DNA of 43,305 nucleotides from an uncultured Bacteroidales bacterium (GCA_902798965.1 CADBYS010000034.1:1-43305); one strand, 5' to 3'. Counted from the stretch's first letter, positions 8,346 to 16,756 are shown. Program-made: numbers and translations. Notes: a model not told the origin generated them from the sequence alone.

Positions 8346-10580
8346 TCATTCGTCAATCCCCCCGATCCAGCGATGCAGCCAATGGAAGAACGTCCTCTGC
8401 CAGAGGATGCCATTCTGAGGCTTCAATACCCAGTGATTCTCGTCAGGGAAGATCAGCAGCTCCGCCGGCACGCCGCGCATCTTTGCTGCGTCGTACGCCG
8501 CCATAGCCTGGTTGGCGAGGATACGGTAATCCTTCTCGCCATGGATGCACAGGATAGGCGCATCCCACTTATCCACAAACTTGTGCGGCGAGTTGGCAAA
8601 CGTGCGCTGCGCGATCTTGTTGTCCTTATCCCAATATGCGCCGCCCATGTCCCAGTTGGCGAACCATTTCTCCTCTGTTTCAAGGTATTGCATCTCCAGG
8701 TTGAAGATTCCGTCATGGGCGATGAACGCCTTGAAGCGCTTGTCGTGATGACCGGCAATCCAATATACGCTGAATCCGCCAAACGAAGCGCCGACGCAGC
8801 CCAGACGGTCTTTGTCGATGTACGGCAGGTTCTTGCAGGCCTCGTCAATGGCGGTAAAGTAATCTTTCATACATTGTCCGCCGTAATCGCCGCTGATCTG
8901 TTCGTTCCAAGCCATGCCGAACCCCGGCAAGCCGCGGCGGTTAGGAGCTACGATAACATAGTCGTGCGCCGCCATGATCGAGAAGTTCCACCTAAACGAC
9001 CAGAACTGACTTACAGGACTTTGCGGCCCACCTTCGCAGTACAGCAAGGTCGGATATTTCTTGTTCGGGTCGAAGTGCGGCGGCAGAATAATCCAGGTGA
9101 GCATATCCTTGCCGTCGGTGGTCTTCTGCCAACGCGGCTCAACGGTTGCCGAAGCCAACTGGTCGTAGATGTTCTTGTTCTCGTACGTCAGTTGCTCCAG
9201 CGGCGATGCCACAGGCTCGCCACGCTCCGTGCGGCTAAGTGTCAGGAAATATACCTCATTCGCCTCAAGCATCGAGTGGCGCAGCAGATAGATGCGGTTG
9301 TCGCACACATCGCCAAGCACATGGTCATACTGCCCCTGCGTGAGCACGGACAAAGCACCATCGAGATCGATATGATACAGCTGCACCGTTGCATGCCAGC
9401 AGCCCGTGAACACGAGTGACTGATTGTCAAACCATGCGTACTCATCCACATTGCTTTCGAACGCCTTGCTGAGGAACGTCTTCTCGCCGGTGGCCAGATC
9501 CATAACCATCAGGCGGTTCTGGTCACTCTCATAGCCGTCGCGCGCCATCGATTGCCAGGCAATCTTCGTGCCGTCGGGCGAAAAAGCAGGGTTGGTATCA
9601 TAGCCGTCGTTACCCTCGGTAATGCAGCGGGTTTCAGAGACAATGAGGCTTTTGTCTTTTGTCTTTTGTCTTTCGACTTGAACGAGATAAATATTCGAAT
9701 TGGTGCTAACCGCATAGTCCAAGCCTGTCTTCTTGCGGCAAGTGTAAGCAATGGTCTTGTTGTCAGGACTCCAAGCCAACTGCTCAATGCCGCCAAAAGG
9801 CCTCATCGGACTCTCGAACTTCGTGCCCTCGAGCAGGTTCACGCCCTCGCCGAGCTTGGCGGATTTGATGCGCTCGCCTTCCCCGTACCACTCGAGTTGC
9901 AGGTCATACACAAAGGGTTGCGGGGCTGTTTCCACCCACTCGTCCCAATGTTTGTACATAAGGTCGTCCACCACGCGTCCGCTTGCCAGCGGCAGATCGG
10001 GGTACTTGTCGGCTGTGCTCTCCACGGTCTTCACCGACTTGATCAGGATTACCTTATCCCTCATCGGCGAGAAGAGGAATCCCTCTATATCATCCGTAAG
10101 ATCCGTGGAATCCGTACCGCTTCCTTGCACCTCAATCACATCATTATCGCGCCTCAGGTACAGTTTCCCGCCTTTCAGATACGCCAGCCAGCCGCTGCTC
10201 CCGAACCACGCCGGCTCGCTGCCCACGAATTCGTCAACAACCTTCAAGCCGCTTTCGACTTTCGACTTTTGACTTTCGACTTCAAACGGATTACAAATCC
10301 GTATCCACGAAGTCGATCGGTTCTCCTCCACACTATAATAACTCACCGTATAGGCAATCAACCCTGTCTCAATATCCGCCTTCACGGCGCCGATTCTGCC
10401 CATCGCCCACAGCGCCTCAGGAGTCATTCTGTCGCCCTTAAGCGTAATCTGCGGTTTCGTAATCGGTTGTTTGTCATCGGTCTGCGGTTTCTCGCCACAA
10501 CCACTCAATCCACTCAGCACACTAATCATAGCTGCCATAATAATAATTCTCGAATATTTCATTGTTGTATAATTTTTCAT
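8346..10580 (-). CDS. S9-family (dipeptidyl peptidase IV/prolyl oligopeptidase-like) lipoprotein
   Basis: Serine peptidase of the S9 family, probably exported and lipid-anchored, that trims short peptides from proteins or peptides at the cell surface or in the periplasm. The N-terminus has a lipoprotein signal with lipobox LSGC (Cys28). Residues about 50-480 form the WD/beta-propeller part (SPDGTKIAW, SPDNKTIAY). The C-terminal alpha/beta-hydrolase has the nucleophile motif GASFGG (Ser599), Asp684 in GEKDYR and His716 in DENHWV, so the triad is complete. At 744 residues the length is normal. A second start at 10562 (Met7) is equally plausible. Odd: two heptad DNA repeats lie inside the propeller (10252-10283 and 9649-9680), giving Lys/Gln/Ser-rich stretches (ESQKSKVES, ERQKTKDKS). 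The 5' flank is occupied by a cloverleaf repeat element. Confidence 0.93.
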   Translation of the reverse strand: MKNYTTMKYSRIIIMAAMISVLSGLSGCGEKPQTDDKQPITKPQITLKGDRMTPEALWAMGRIGAVKADIETGLIAYTVSYYSVEENRSTSWIRICNPFEVESQKSKVESGLKVVDEFVGSEPAWFGSSGWLAYLKGGKLYLRRDNDVIEVQGSGTDSTDLTDDIEGFLFSPMRDKVILIKSVKTVESTADKYPDLPLASGRVVDDLMYKHWDEWVETAPQPFVYDLQLEWYGEGERIKSAKLGEGVNLLEGTKFESPMRPFGGIEQLAWSPDNKTIAYTCRKKTGLDYAVSTNSNIYLVQVERQKTKDKSLIVSETRCITEGNDGYDTNPAFSPDGTKIAWQSMARDGYESDQNRLMVMDLATGEKTFLSKAFESNVDEYAWFDNQSLVFTGCWHATVQLYHIDLDGALSVLTQGQYDHVLGDVCDNRIYLLRHSMLEANEVYFLTLSRTERGEPVASPLEQLTYENKNIYDQLASATVEPRWQKTTDGKDMLTWIILPPHFDPNKKYPTLLYCEGGPQSPVSQFWSFRWNFSIMAAHDYVIVAPNRRGLPGFGMAWNEQISGDYGGQCMKDYFTAIDEACKNLPYIDKDRLGCVGASFGGFSVYWIAGHHDKRFKAFIAHDGIFNLEMQYLETEEKWFANWDMGGAYWDKDNKIAQRTFANSPHKFVDKWDAPILCIHGEKDYRILANQAMAAYDAAKMRGVPAELLIFPDENHWVLKPQNGILWQRTFFHWLHRWIGGIDE
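9649..9680. repeat. 7-nt-period repeat inside the peptidase gene
   Basis: Units GTCTTTT, GTCTTTT, GTCTTTC, GACTT follow one another within the coding sequence and encode ERQKTKDKS on the minus strand, near residue 305. Same style as the repeats at 10252, 14418, 17749, 24643, 28361, 28547 and 29243. Confidence 0.75.
10252..10283. repeat. 7-nt-period repeat inside the peptidase gene
   Basis: Units CTTTCGA, CTTTCGA, CTTTTGA, CTTTCGA, CTTC in frame within the coding sequence; on the minus strand they encode EVESQKSKVES, near residue 105. Confidence 0.8.
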
Positions 10581-10597
10581 GAACTTTCCTTTTTACG

Positions 10598-10758
10598 AAA
10601 ATAAACCTAAATCAACCCTGCCGGTGTCTGTTGTCCGTACCGGACTTTTGCCTTAGTCGTATAAGTCTCTCGCTTAAGTGTGACTTAACGATAGCCTTAT
10701 TCGCCTAAGCCACAACTCTTCGAGTAACAGACACCGTCAGCCATAAACATAAATAAAT
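10598..10758 (-). repeat. cloverleaf repeat element, copy C
   Basis: Read on the minus strand it has outer stem CGGTGTCTGTT / AACAGACACCG, hairpin 1 ACTC-gaa-GAGT, a central branched hairpin (ATAAG/CTTAT with apical GTTAAG/CTTAA), hairpin 3 GTCCG-gta-CGGAC, and the end motif CAGGGTTGATTTAGG. It matches copies A, B and D in architecture and in the end motifs but not in stem sequence. It fills the region just upstream of the S9 peptidase start. Confidence 0.75.
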
Positions 10759-10791
10759 TACAATGAATATATTACGATGAATTTATCCAAT

Positions 10792-10952
10792 GGGTTTATG
10801 TATGTTTATCGCTGCTTGTGGGTTTGCACCTCGCAGAGGTGAGGATTAGGTTGATAAGGTAGCCATCAAGCTCGCTTGAATGAGTACCTTAGCAAGCTAA
10901 GACTCACGTGCGTTGCACAGCAAACACACAAGCAGGGTTTATGTATGTTTAT
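10792..10952 (+). repeat. cloverleaf repeat element, copy A
   Basis: Bounded by two identical 18-bp direct repeats GGGTTTATGTATGTTTAT (10792-10809 and 10935-10952). Inside is an outer stem GCTTGTGGGTTTGC (10814-10827) / GCAAACACACAAGC (10920-10933), hairpin 1 ACCTC-gca-GAGGT, a central hairpin (TAAGGTA/TACCTTA with apical TCAAG/CTTGA) and hairpin 3 GTGC-gtt-GCAC. It ends 16 bp from the recG stop codon and is back to back with copy C. Confidence 0.8.
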
Positions 10953-10967
10953 TTTCCTAAATATCCA

Positions 10968-13052
10968 TTACGATATCTCGCGGTACTCGACCACAGCACT
11001 CTTGAACTTAGCGAGGTTGTCGCGATAAACCTGCGTGTAGGCAGTTGACAACTCAGGGTCATCGTCCAACACACTATTCGCCGCTTCGCGGGCAATCTGC
11101 AGCAACTGCCCATCCGTCGCCAGGTTGGCGATCTTGAAGTCCAGCGCCATACCCGACTGCATCGTGCCATCCAGGTCGCCGGGGCCTCGAAGCTCCAAGT
11201 CGGCTTCGGCGATACGGAAACCGTCGTTCGTGGCAGTCATAATCTCCATCCGCTTGCGCGTGTCGGCACTCATCTGCGGCGGGGTGAGCAACACACAGTA
11301 ACTCTGGTCGGCGCCGCGCCCTACTCTGCCGCGCAACTGGTGCAACTGGCTGAGTCCGAAGCGCTGGGCATCCTCCACGATCATCACCGAGGCGTTGGGC
11401 ACATTCACGCCCACCTCAATCACCGTCGTGGCAACCAGTATCTGCGTCTCGCCGCTCACGAAGCGCTGCATGTGTGCCTCTTTGTCCGCAGCTTTCATCT
11501 TACCGTGCACCATCGATATGCGGTAGTTCGGGAAGGTCTGCACCAAGGTGTTGTAGCCATTCTCCAAGTCAGCCAAGTCCAGCTCCTCGTTCTCCTGAAT
11601 CAGCGGATAAACCACATACACCTGCCGCCCCATATCCACCTGCTTGGTGATAAACTCGTTGATCGATTTGCGGCGGAGATTCGAGTAGTGGTAGGTCTGT
11701 ATGGGTTTGCGTCCGGGCGGCAACTCGTCAATCACCGACACCTGCAAGTCGCCATATACGGTCATCGCCAGCGTGCGTGGGATAGGCGTAGCGGTCATCA
11801 CCAACACGTGCGGCGGACGAATGTTCTTTGACCATAGTTTGGCTCGTTGCGCCACGCCGAAGCGGTGCTGCTCATCTACTATCACCAAACCCACATTCGC
11901 AAACTGCACCGTATCCTCTATTAACGCGTGCGTACCTATTAATAGGTCTATCTCCCCGCGCTCGAGTGCCGGCAACAGTTCGGCACGTTGTTTCTTGGTG
12001 GTACTGCCTGTCAACAGCTCGACGCGCACATCGGAACCTTTGAGGAATTTTTGCAGAGTAGCCAGGTGCTGATTCGCCAGGATCTCCGTAGGTGCCATGA
12101 TACAGGCTTGGTAGCCGTTGTCGATCACTAGGAGCGCTACCATCAGCGCCACGAGCGTCTTACCCGAACCCACATCGCCTTGCAGCAGACGGTTCATCTG
12201 TTTGCCGGACTTCATGTCGGCATGTATCTCCTTGATCACGCGTTTCTGCGCGTTCGTCAGCGGGAAAGGCAGCAGGTTCTTGTAGAAATAGTTGAAGTGC
12301 CGCCCAACGACCGACATCACAAAGCCGTCGGTCTTCTGCCGGCGCGCCGAGGCACGACCGAGGATCGACAGCTGGTTGTAGAACAGCTCCTCGAACTTCA
12401 GGCGCTCGCGGGCTTTCTGCATGCTGCGAGTGTCGCGCGGGAAGTGGATCTGCTGCATCGCCTCGGTGCGGCTCATCAGGTGGTAGCGCTGCAGTATATC
12501 CGCCTGAAGGGTCTCGGGCAATCCGCGCTCCACATCGGGCATCAAGCCCGCCATGATCACGCGCAGCGCCTTGCTGTTCAGCCCGGCGTTTTTCATCCGC
12601 TCGGTGGTGTTGTAGTACGGCTCCAGCCCGCTGACCATCTGCGGCGTGACCTTGTCCATCGGCGTGAGTTCGGGATGAACGAAGTTGTACGTGCGGTTGA
12701 AGCGCGAAGGCTTGCCAAACAGCAGATACGGCACTCCGGTCTGCAGCTTGAGGTACTGTATGCCCTTGAACCAGACGAGCTCGATCTGCGACTGCCCGTC
12801 CGAGAACATTGCCGACATCCGTTGCGCCTTGCCTATACCCATGGCGTGGTACTCCAGGATCTCGCCTTTGATCTGCACGTACGTATCTTCGTCCTCTATC
12901 TCATGGATATAATAGAACCGCGAGCGGTCGATATACTTGTACGGATACACCTCCAGGAGCTCGGCGGCAGTATCTACGCCCAGCTCCTTACGCAGAATGT
13001 CAGCCCTACGCGAGCCGACATTCTTACAATATGTTATTTCTTTGTCTAACAT
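10968..13052 (-). CDS. recG: ATP-dependent DNA helicase RecG
   Basis: Branch-migrating helicase that remodels stalled replication forks and Holliday junctions in the cytoplasm. From the start MLDKEITYCK (694 residues) it shows an N-terminal wedge/OB-fold region (VQIKGEILEYHAMGIG), Walker A GDVGSGKT at 292-299, the DExH box DEQH at 393-396, TATPIPRTLAMT, and the C-terminal motifs VIEVGVNVPNA and QLRGRVGRG. The frame is open upstream to an ATG at 13130 that would add 26 residues (MSPCDIERN...); the added part does not resemble the usual RecG N-terminus, so I prefer 13052. The gene starts about 100 bp downstream of the tonB-like gene on the same strand and may be cotranscribed with it. Confidence 0.95.
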   Translation of the reverse strand: MLDKEITYCKNVGSRRADILRKELGVDTAAELLEVYPYKYIDRSRFYYIHEIEDEDTYVQIKGEILEYHAMGIGKAQRMSAMFSDGQSQIELVWFKGIQYLKLQTGVPYLLFGKPSRFNRTYNFVHPELTPMDKVTPQMVSGLEPYYNTTERMKNAGLNSKALRVIMAGLMPDVERGLPETLQADILQRYHLMSRTEAMQQIHFPRDTRSMQKARERLKFEELFYNQLSILGRASARRQKTDGFVMSVVGRHFNYFYKNLLPFPLTNAQKRVIKEIHADMKSGKQMNRLLQGDVGSGKTLVALMVALLVIDNGYQACIMAPTEILANQHLATLQKFLKGSDVRVELLTGSTTKKQRAELLPALERGEIDLLIGTHALIEDTVQFANVGLVIVDEQHRFGVAQRAKLWSKNIRPPHVLVMTATPIPRTLAMTVYGDLQVSVIDELPPGRKPIQTYHYSNLRRKSINEFITKQVDMGRQVYVVYPLIQENEELDLADLENGYNTLVQTFPNYRISMVHGKMKAADKEAHMQRFVSGETQILVATTVIEVGVNVPNASVMIVEDAQRFGLSQLHQLRGRVGRGADQSYCVLLTPPQMSADTRKRMEIMTATNDGFRIAEADLELRGPGDLDGTMQSGMALDFKIANLATDGQLLQIAREAANSVLDDDPELSTAYTQVYRDNLAKFKSAVVEYREIS

Positions 13053-13155
13053 ACGGGGTCCCCAAAGAAATAGTATATTTCGCGTGGGGAAAGCGGAAAC
13101 AATGTTGCGCTCTATGTCGCAGGGCGACATCTGTGAGCAACATTTGTTGAACGCG

Positions 13156-13836
13156 TTATTGTAACTTGAAGCTAACAGGTACGGTGTACTTTACACGTAC
13201 CGGTTTGCCACGTTGCTTACCGGGTTTCCACTTAGGCATCGACTTGATCACGCGTACGGCCTCCTTGTCCAGCGATGCGTCACCGCCCGAACGAACAACC
13301 TCTACGTCAACAATCGAACCGTCCTTGTTCACCGTGAACTGGCAAACAACACGACCCTGGATACCGTTCTCCTGAGCAATAACCGGATATTTCACGTTCT
13401 CGCTCAAGAACTTGAACAGCTGTTGTGTTCCGCCGGGGAACTCAGGCATCGTTTCTACCACCATGAACACAACCTCTTCGTCCTCCTCCTCAACCGGAGC
13501 CTCGACAGGAGCGGCAATCACTACCTCTACCTCCTTGTCATCCTCGGTCTGGATGTCGATATCCTCTACTTCCTTCTCATCCTCAACGACGTTCAGTACT
13601 TCTACCTCTTGTACTTGTGGGGGTGGGGGCGGAGGCGTAACATCCTGTTGTGTTTGTTGAATCTCGACTTCTTCCTCGAAGCTCATGTCCAAATCTGCCA
13701 CTTCATACTTGGTGACCTCTTTCTCAGTCCACTCAAGAGCGACATAACAGATGCTCAGCACGAAAGCCAAACCTATAAGGATATAGGTAAACTTCTTGTC
13801 TTCCAAGCTGGCGTTTGGTGATTTTTTCAGTTGCAT
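13156..13836 (-). CDS. TonB-family energy transducer
   Basis: Inner-membrane protein that passes proton-motive-force energy from ExbB/ExbD to outer-membrane TonB-dependent transporters. The 226 residues show a short cytoplasmic basic start, one membrane segment at 17-34 (FTYILIGLAFVLSICYVA), an acidic periplasmic spacer with a proline run at 68-73, and a TonB C-terminal domain at about 140-226 (GRVVCQFTVNKDGSIVDVEVVRSGG, KWKPGKQRGKPV). The PEFPGG segment just before the domain is typical of Bacteroidota TonB proteins. ExbB/ExbD genes are not adjacent. A consensus promoter lies 108-139 bp upstream. Confidence 0.93.
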   Translation of the reverse strand: MQLKKSPNASLEDKKFTYILIGLAFVLSICYVALEWTEKEVTKYEVADLDMSFEEEVEIQQTQQDVTPPPPPPQVQEVEVLNVVEDEKEVEDIDIQTEDDKEVEVVIAAPVEAPVEEEDEEVVFMVVETMPEFPGGTQQLFKFLSENVKYPVIAQENGIQGRVVCQFTVNKDGSIVDVEVVRSGGDASLDKEAVRVIKSMPKWKPGKQRGKPVRVKYTVPVSFKLQ

Positions 13837-13943
13837 ATAGATTTAATTTTATAATGTTTGCTTGTGTACTTATTGTAGCGCGCATCACGTGTATTCCGCG
13901 GGGCGTCACGCTACAAAATTTCGCGTTTTTACGAAATTCGCTG

Positions 13944-13975
13944 CAAATATACTATTTTTTTTTGACATTTGCAAA
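13944..13975 (-). promoter_or_regulatory. promoter for the TonB-family gene
   Basis: Minus strand TTTG (13975-13972), 20-nt spacer, TATATTTG (13951-13944). The leader would be about 100 nt. Confidence 0.6.
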
Positions 13976-14223
13976 TATTTCCGCATTTTTTTCTAAAAAT
14001 CGTTTGTTTTTTTTCATTTTTCAACCAAATCTTGCATCTTTGCCCCTTTCGTGTGCAAATTTTTCAGAAAATTCTCTGCCCAAATTTCCTGTACGGATTC
14101 CACGGATCTTACGGATTACGATGATTATTGGTTAGTCAAAAATTACCAACATATCCCAAAACACAATGAATTTTTGTTAATTTTGGGGCATTGGACTTAT
14201 AAAAGCCTATGTACTTGAGCAAC
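13976..14223. other. AT-rich intergenic stretch
   Basis: No gene seen. It includes T-rich tracts and a short 9-nt-period repeat at 14093-14118 (ACGGATTCC, ACGGATCTT, ACGGATT) like those near 7970 and inside the S9 gene. Confidence 0.5.
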
Positions 14224-14385
14224 GGGTTTATTTAGGTTTATCGCTGCTTGTAGGTTTGCGCATCGCAGAGGTGAGGATTAGAGCGATAAGGTGATCGTCA
14301 AATTTATTTGAAAGAGCACCTTAGCGAACTAAGACTCACGTGCGCAGCACGGCAAACCGGCAGGCAGGGTTTATCTTGGTTTTGG
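14224..14385 (+). repeat. cloverleaf repeat element, copy B
   Basis: Same orientation and layout as copy A: end motif GGGTTTATTTAGGTTTAT, outer stem GCTTGTAGGTTTGC / GCAAACCGGCAGGC (including G-U type pairs), central hairpin (TAAGGTG/CACCTTA with apical TCAAA/TTTGA), hairpin 3 GTGC-gca-GCAC, end CAGGGTTTATCTTGG. Relative to copy A, GGTA/TACC has become GGTG/CACC and TCAAG/CTTGA has become TCAAA/TTTGA, so pairing is kept. Hairpin 1 is partly disrupted. Confidence 0.78.
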
Positions 14386-14417
14386 TTAATTTTTGACCTA
14401 ACAAGTGCATTGTAAAT

Positions 14418-14447
14418 CTTTCGACTTTTACTATCGACTTTCGACTA
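14418..14447. repeat. 7-nt-period repeat, intergenic
   Basis: CTTTCGA, CTTTTAC, TATCGA, CTTTCGA, CTAT; same units as inside the S9 peptidase gene at 10252-10283, with one unit shortened to 6 nt. Confidence 0.6.
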
Positions 14448-14566
14448 TATAATTATTGTACGCGCACGAATACGCGCGGAAATTTCAAAAAACAGCCTCT
14501 CTGACATGCAAAAAAACGCCATTTTTGCTACAAACTTGCATTTTTCTGAAAATTTTTGCAAAAATT

Positions 14567-14598
14567 CTTGCATTATTCATATTTTTTTTGTAATTTTG
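14567..14598 (+). promoter_or_regulatory. promoter in front of a candidate structured RNA
   Basis: CTTG (14567-14570), 20-nt spacer, TAATTTTG (14591-14598). No credible protein gene starts downstream before the next promoter at 14963, so the transcript, starting near 14605, is probably noncoding or a long leader. Confidence 0.5.
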
Positions 14599-14604
14599 CC
14601 GCGA

Positions 14605-14880
14605 GATTGATAAATAGGGGTGTTGTATGGGAAAACATTAGGGTTAAATTTCTTTGATCTTGCATTGGCTATTGGCTGTCAGCCCTTGCTGTGCTGTATG
14701 GCCAATAGCATGCAAGTCATTCAATTGTGCGGGTGTTATTTCCCGCCTCTCCCCCACTCTTCCGTACAACGCAAGTGACGCTTGTTGGCAGTTTTGGCAT
14801 CATTGTCGAAACATGTCTTTATGGCTATGGCAGCCCGTTGTTTCAGCCTGCGCCTCGAGGCAATAAACCGAGGCAAAAGT
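14605..14880 (+). ncRNA. candidate structured noncoding RNA (unrecognised)
   Basis: The predicted transcript folds as a three-way junction. The closing helix is GTTGTATGGGA (14622-14632) / TTCCGTACAAC (14760-14770), 11 pairs with two G-U. Hairpin 2 is a 16-pair stem at 14659-14676 / 14701-14716 (CTTGCAT..GCTATTGGC with GCCAATAGCATGCAAG, 2-nt bulge). Hairpin 3 is GCGGG/CCCGC at 14729-14746. Near the 3' end are hairpins GCCTCG/CGAGGC (14852-14874) and GTCTC/GAGAC (14879-14894). It lacks the hallmarks I know for tmRNA, RNase P RNA and SRP RNA; a 6S-type RNA cannot be excluded. Boundaries are estimates. The overlapping 70-residue frame has unnatural composition and is probably not coding. Confidence 0.35.
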
Positions 14881-14881
14881 C
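14852..14881 (+). repeat. CCGAGGC hairpin repeat, copy 1
   Basis: Hairpin GCCTCG / CGAGGC followed by AAAAG; nearly the same 26 bases recur at 16659-16684. Each copy lies 100-190 bp upstream of a TA-type gene that has a strong ribosome-binding site. Confidence 0.7.
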
Positions 14882-14962
14882 TCAAAAACGAGACAGCGAA
14901 CATTGAAATAATGTACTTCTATTGAGAAAAAGTGATTTTTTTTCACGAAAAAGTGGAAAAAA

Positions 14963-14994
14963 CTTGCATATATCAAAAAAAAGTTGTATCTTTG
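14963..14994 (+). promoter_or_regulatory. promoter of the HTH antitoxin-like gene
   Basis: CTTG (14963-14966), 20-nt spacer, TATCTTTG (14987-14994). Confidence 0.6.
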
Positions 14995-15037
14995 CAGCAA
15001 ATCCTATGAACTATCCATATAAGAAAGGAGGCAACCT

Positions 15038-15568
15038 ATGAAAAGTATGTTAACTGACGGTGAAGCCGTATATCAAAAGGAGATGCGCGAGACAGAGTTT
15101 CGCGGCGAGAAGTTCCTTTATGAGCATCACAATGTTCGAGATTTGGATACAAACATTGAATACACGACAACCGAAATTGACGAAGGAAACGTACAACGTG
15201 TTTACGACCAGTACCGCGAGCGGCACGATATACCTTCGCCGAAAGAGTTGACGGAGATGCGCGAAAAGTACGGCTTGTCGGCCATTAAGATGGCACAAGT
15301 GCTGGGACTTGGCGTGAACCAATACACCAAGTACGAACAAGGCGAGATGCCGAGCGAATCAATCGGCAAAATGTTACGTTCGGTACAAACGCCCGCAGTA
15401 TTCATGGGATATCTGGAAGGCGCTAAACATCAGTTCAGCGAGGAGGAATATGCGAAGATTTGCGCAAAGGTGCAGAAATCTTTCTTGAAGATCATCAAGT
15501 CCAAGCCTGACTTGTCATGGTTCTGGGAGTTCTTCTCACCGCGTTTTGTTGGCAGAGTGGCGCTGTAG
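15038..15568 (+). CDS. HTH (Xre/MqsA-like) antitoxin-type regulator, partner missing
   Basis: A 176-residue DNA-binding protein. The N-terminal 60 residues resemble the MqsA-like antitoxins of Bacteroidota that are paired with or fused to Panacea/SocA domains, but the zinc-ribbon cysteines are absent. Residues about 68-115 are a helix-turn-helix (ELTEMREKYGLSAIKMAQVLGLGVNQYTKYEQGEMPSES, read in two parts: LTEMREKYGLSAIKMAQ and VLGLGVNQYTKYE). The C-terminus is short and has no Panacea domain. No toxin gene adjoins it: a terminator follows at once. It has a perfect AAAGGAGG 8 bp before the ATG, unusual for this phylum. Likely autoregulates its own promoter. Antitoxin assignment is by resemblance only. 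Confidence 0.65.
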   Translation: MKSMLTDGEAVYQKEMRETEFRGEKFLYEHHNVRDLDTNIEYTTTEIDEGNVQRVYDQYRERHDIPSPKELTEMREKYGLSAIKMAQVLGLGVNQYTKYEQGEMPSESIGKMLRSVQTPAVFMGYLEGAKHQFSEEEYAKICAKVQKSFLKIIKSKPDLSWFWEFFSPRFVGRVAL

Positions 15569-15600
15569 AGCAGCACTCTTACAACAGTTTTTCTCAATAG

Positions 15601-15633
15601 GAGCAACGGTTTATCCGTTGCTCTTATTTGTTT
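15601..15633 (+). terminator. intrinsic terminator
   Basis: Perfect 9-bp inverted repeat GAGCAACGG / CCGTTGCTC (15601-15609, 15615-15623) followed by a T-rich tract, 32 bp after the antitoxin-like gene. Confidence 0.85.
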
Positions 15634-15961
15634 GTAGAAGTACATGAAGTTTCAAGGTAAGAGGAGTTGATTACCATGTCCATCGGATTGTTGGTAATTG
15701 TCTTTAATTGTTGACAGATTAAGTCCATTATAACCGCTCATATTAGCGGGCATCAAAGGAACGCCACATAACCGCAACGGGAGCGGAAAGGGAGCCCAAC
15801 GGGGTAAAACCGTATCCTACTGAAGGTATAATATATTATATATATTATCGCGTGAAGTTGAAATGAATAACCATGTAATAAGAGGGAAAGTGCAAAGCAA
15901 AAAATGAACAAATAGCGACAATAGCGTCAAGAGCGACAACGAAATATATAACGACATAAGT
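15634..15961. other. intergenic leader of the ORF6N gene
   Basis: No gene larger than a 13-codon frame at 15863. It holds a TA-rich dyad at 15826-15850 and, just before the ORF6N start, a leader (15911-15960, GTCAAGAGCGACAACGAAAT) that recurs in similar form before the P-loop gene at 18085-18150. The 15-nt string AAATGAACAAATAG also occurs at 16633-16646. Confidence 0.55.
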
Positions 15962-16633
15962 ATGGCGAAAAAGGTTGAAATAAAGAAGCCTGTATTTATT
16001 ACAAGTACATCTATCCAACTATTGTCTGTACAGCAACAGATATTTCTGATTCGTGGCAAGCAGGTAATGGTGGATAGAGATTTGGCAGCTTTATATGGGG
16101 TAGAAACGCGCATCTTGAAACAGGCAGTCAAGCGCAACATGGAACGCTTCCCTGAGGAGTTTATGTTTCAACTTGACAATCAGGAGTTTGAAAAATGGAG
16201 ATCACAATTTGTGATGTCCAATTCCGACAAAATGGGTCTGCGCCATGCTCCATACGTGTTTACCGAGCAAGGTGTTGCCATGTTGTCAGCCGTATTGAAA
16301 AGCCCTACAGCTATTTCTGTGAGCATAGCCATTATGAATGCCTTCGTGGAAGCGCGACGGATATTGGCTCAAAGCGACAAACATGAGATGGCTATCGGCG
16401 AGTTACAATTGCGGATGAAGATGCTTGAGGATGCGTTGGATAACAACATGGGTGCAGTAGATAACCTCAACGCTGAAATGAAGGAGGAACTCAAAAAGAT
16501 CTATAAAGTTCTTGGCGTGTTGACCGAAAGATATAGGAAAGACGAAGACCGCAAGCCCATCGGTTACGAAGCCATTGATGCCGAACGGAAAAAGGAAGCC
16601 ATGGAGGAGAAAGGGGCAAAAGGGTCAAGGTAA
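15962..16633 (+). CDS. ORF6N domain-containing protein
   Basis: A 223-residue protein with an ORF6N domain at about 23-112 (IRGKQVMVDRDLAALYGVETR, read as IRGKQVMVDRDLAALYG then VETRILKQAVKRN; FPEEFMFQL; RHAPYVFTEQGVAMLS). The family occurs in phages and in Bacteroidota chromosomal islands and is thought to bind DNA. Residues 140-190 look like a coiled coil, and the C-terminus is highly charged (EAMEEKGAKGSR). Flanked by TA-type genes and probably part of transferred DNA. Exact role unknown. Confidence 0.88.
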   Translation: MAKKVEIKKPVFITSTSIQLLSVQQQIFLIRGKQVMVDRDLAALYGVETRILKQAVKRNMERFPEEFMFQLDNQEFEKWRSQFVMSNSDKMGLRHAPYVFTEQGVAMLSAVLKSPTAISVSIAIMNAFVEARRILAQSDKHEMAIGELQLRMKMLEDALDNNMGAVDNLNAEMKEELKKIYKVLGVLTERYRKDEDRKPIGYEAIDAERKKEAMEEKGAKGSR

Positions 16634-16658
16634 AAATGAACAAATAGATTAGCCGCGT

Positions 16659-16685
16659 CTCGAGGCTATAAACCGAGGCAAAAGG
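16659..16685 (+). repeat. CCGAGGC hairpin repeat, copy 2
   Basis: CTCGAGGCTATAAACCGAGG followed by CAAAAG; differs from the copy at 14854-14879 at one position in the shared core. It lies about 100 bp upstream of the second promoter/ribosome-binding-site leader. Confidence 0.7.
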
Positions 16686-16756
16686 ATCTTTGATGTATTG
16701 TGTACTTATAGAAATGAGAGAAATTCGCAGGCAAAATGCATTTTTTTGCTGATAAA

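Noticed and set aside
10792-10952. Target-site duplication at the ends of copy A
   Set aside because: The 18-bp direct repeats look like a duplication, but related sequences bound the other copies at other sites, so they belong to the element.
13053-13130. Upstream RecG start at 13130
   Set aside because: The added 26 residues do not resemble a RecG N-terminus; the usual wedge-domain start fits 13052. Not fully excluded.
14654-14866. 70-codon frame rich in Cys and Trp
   Set aside because: Unnatural composition and overlap with strong hairpins; a structured RNA is the better reading.
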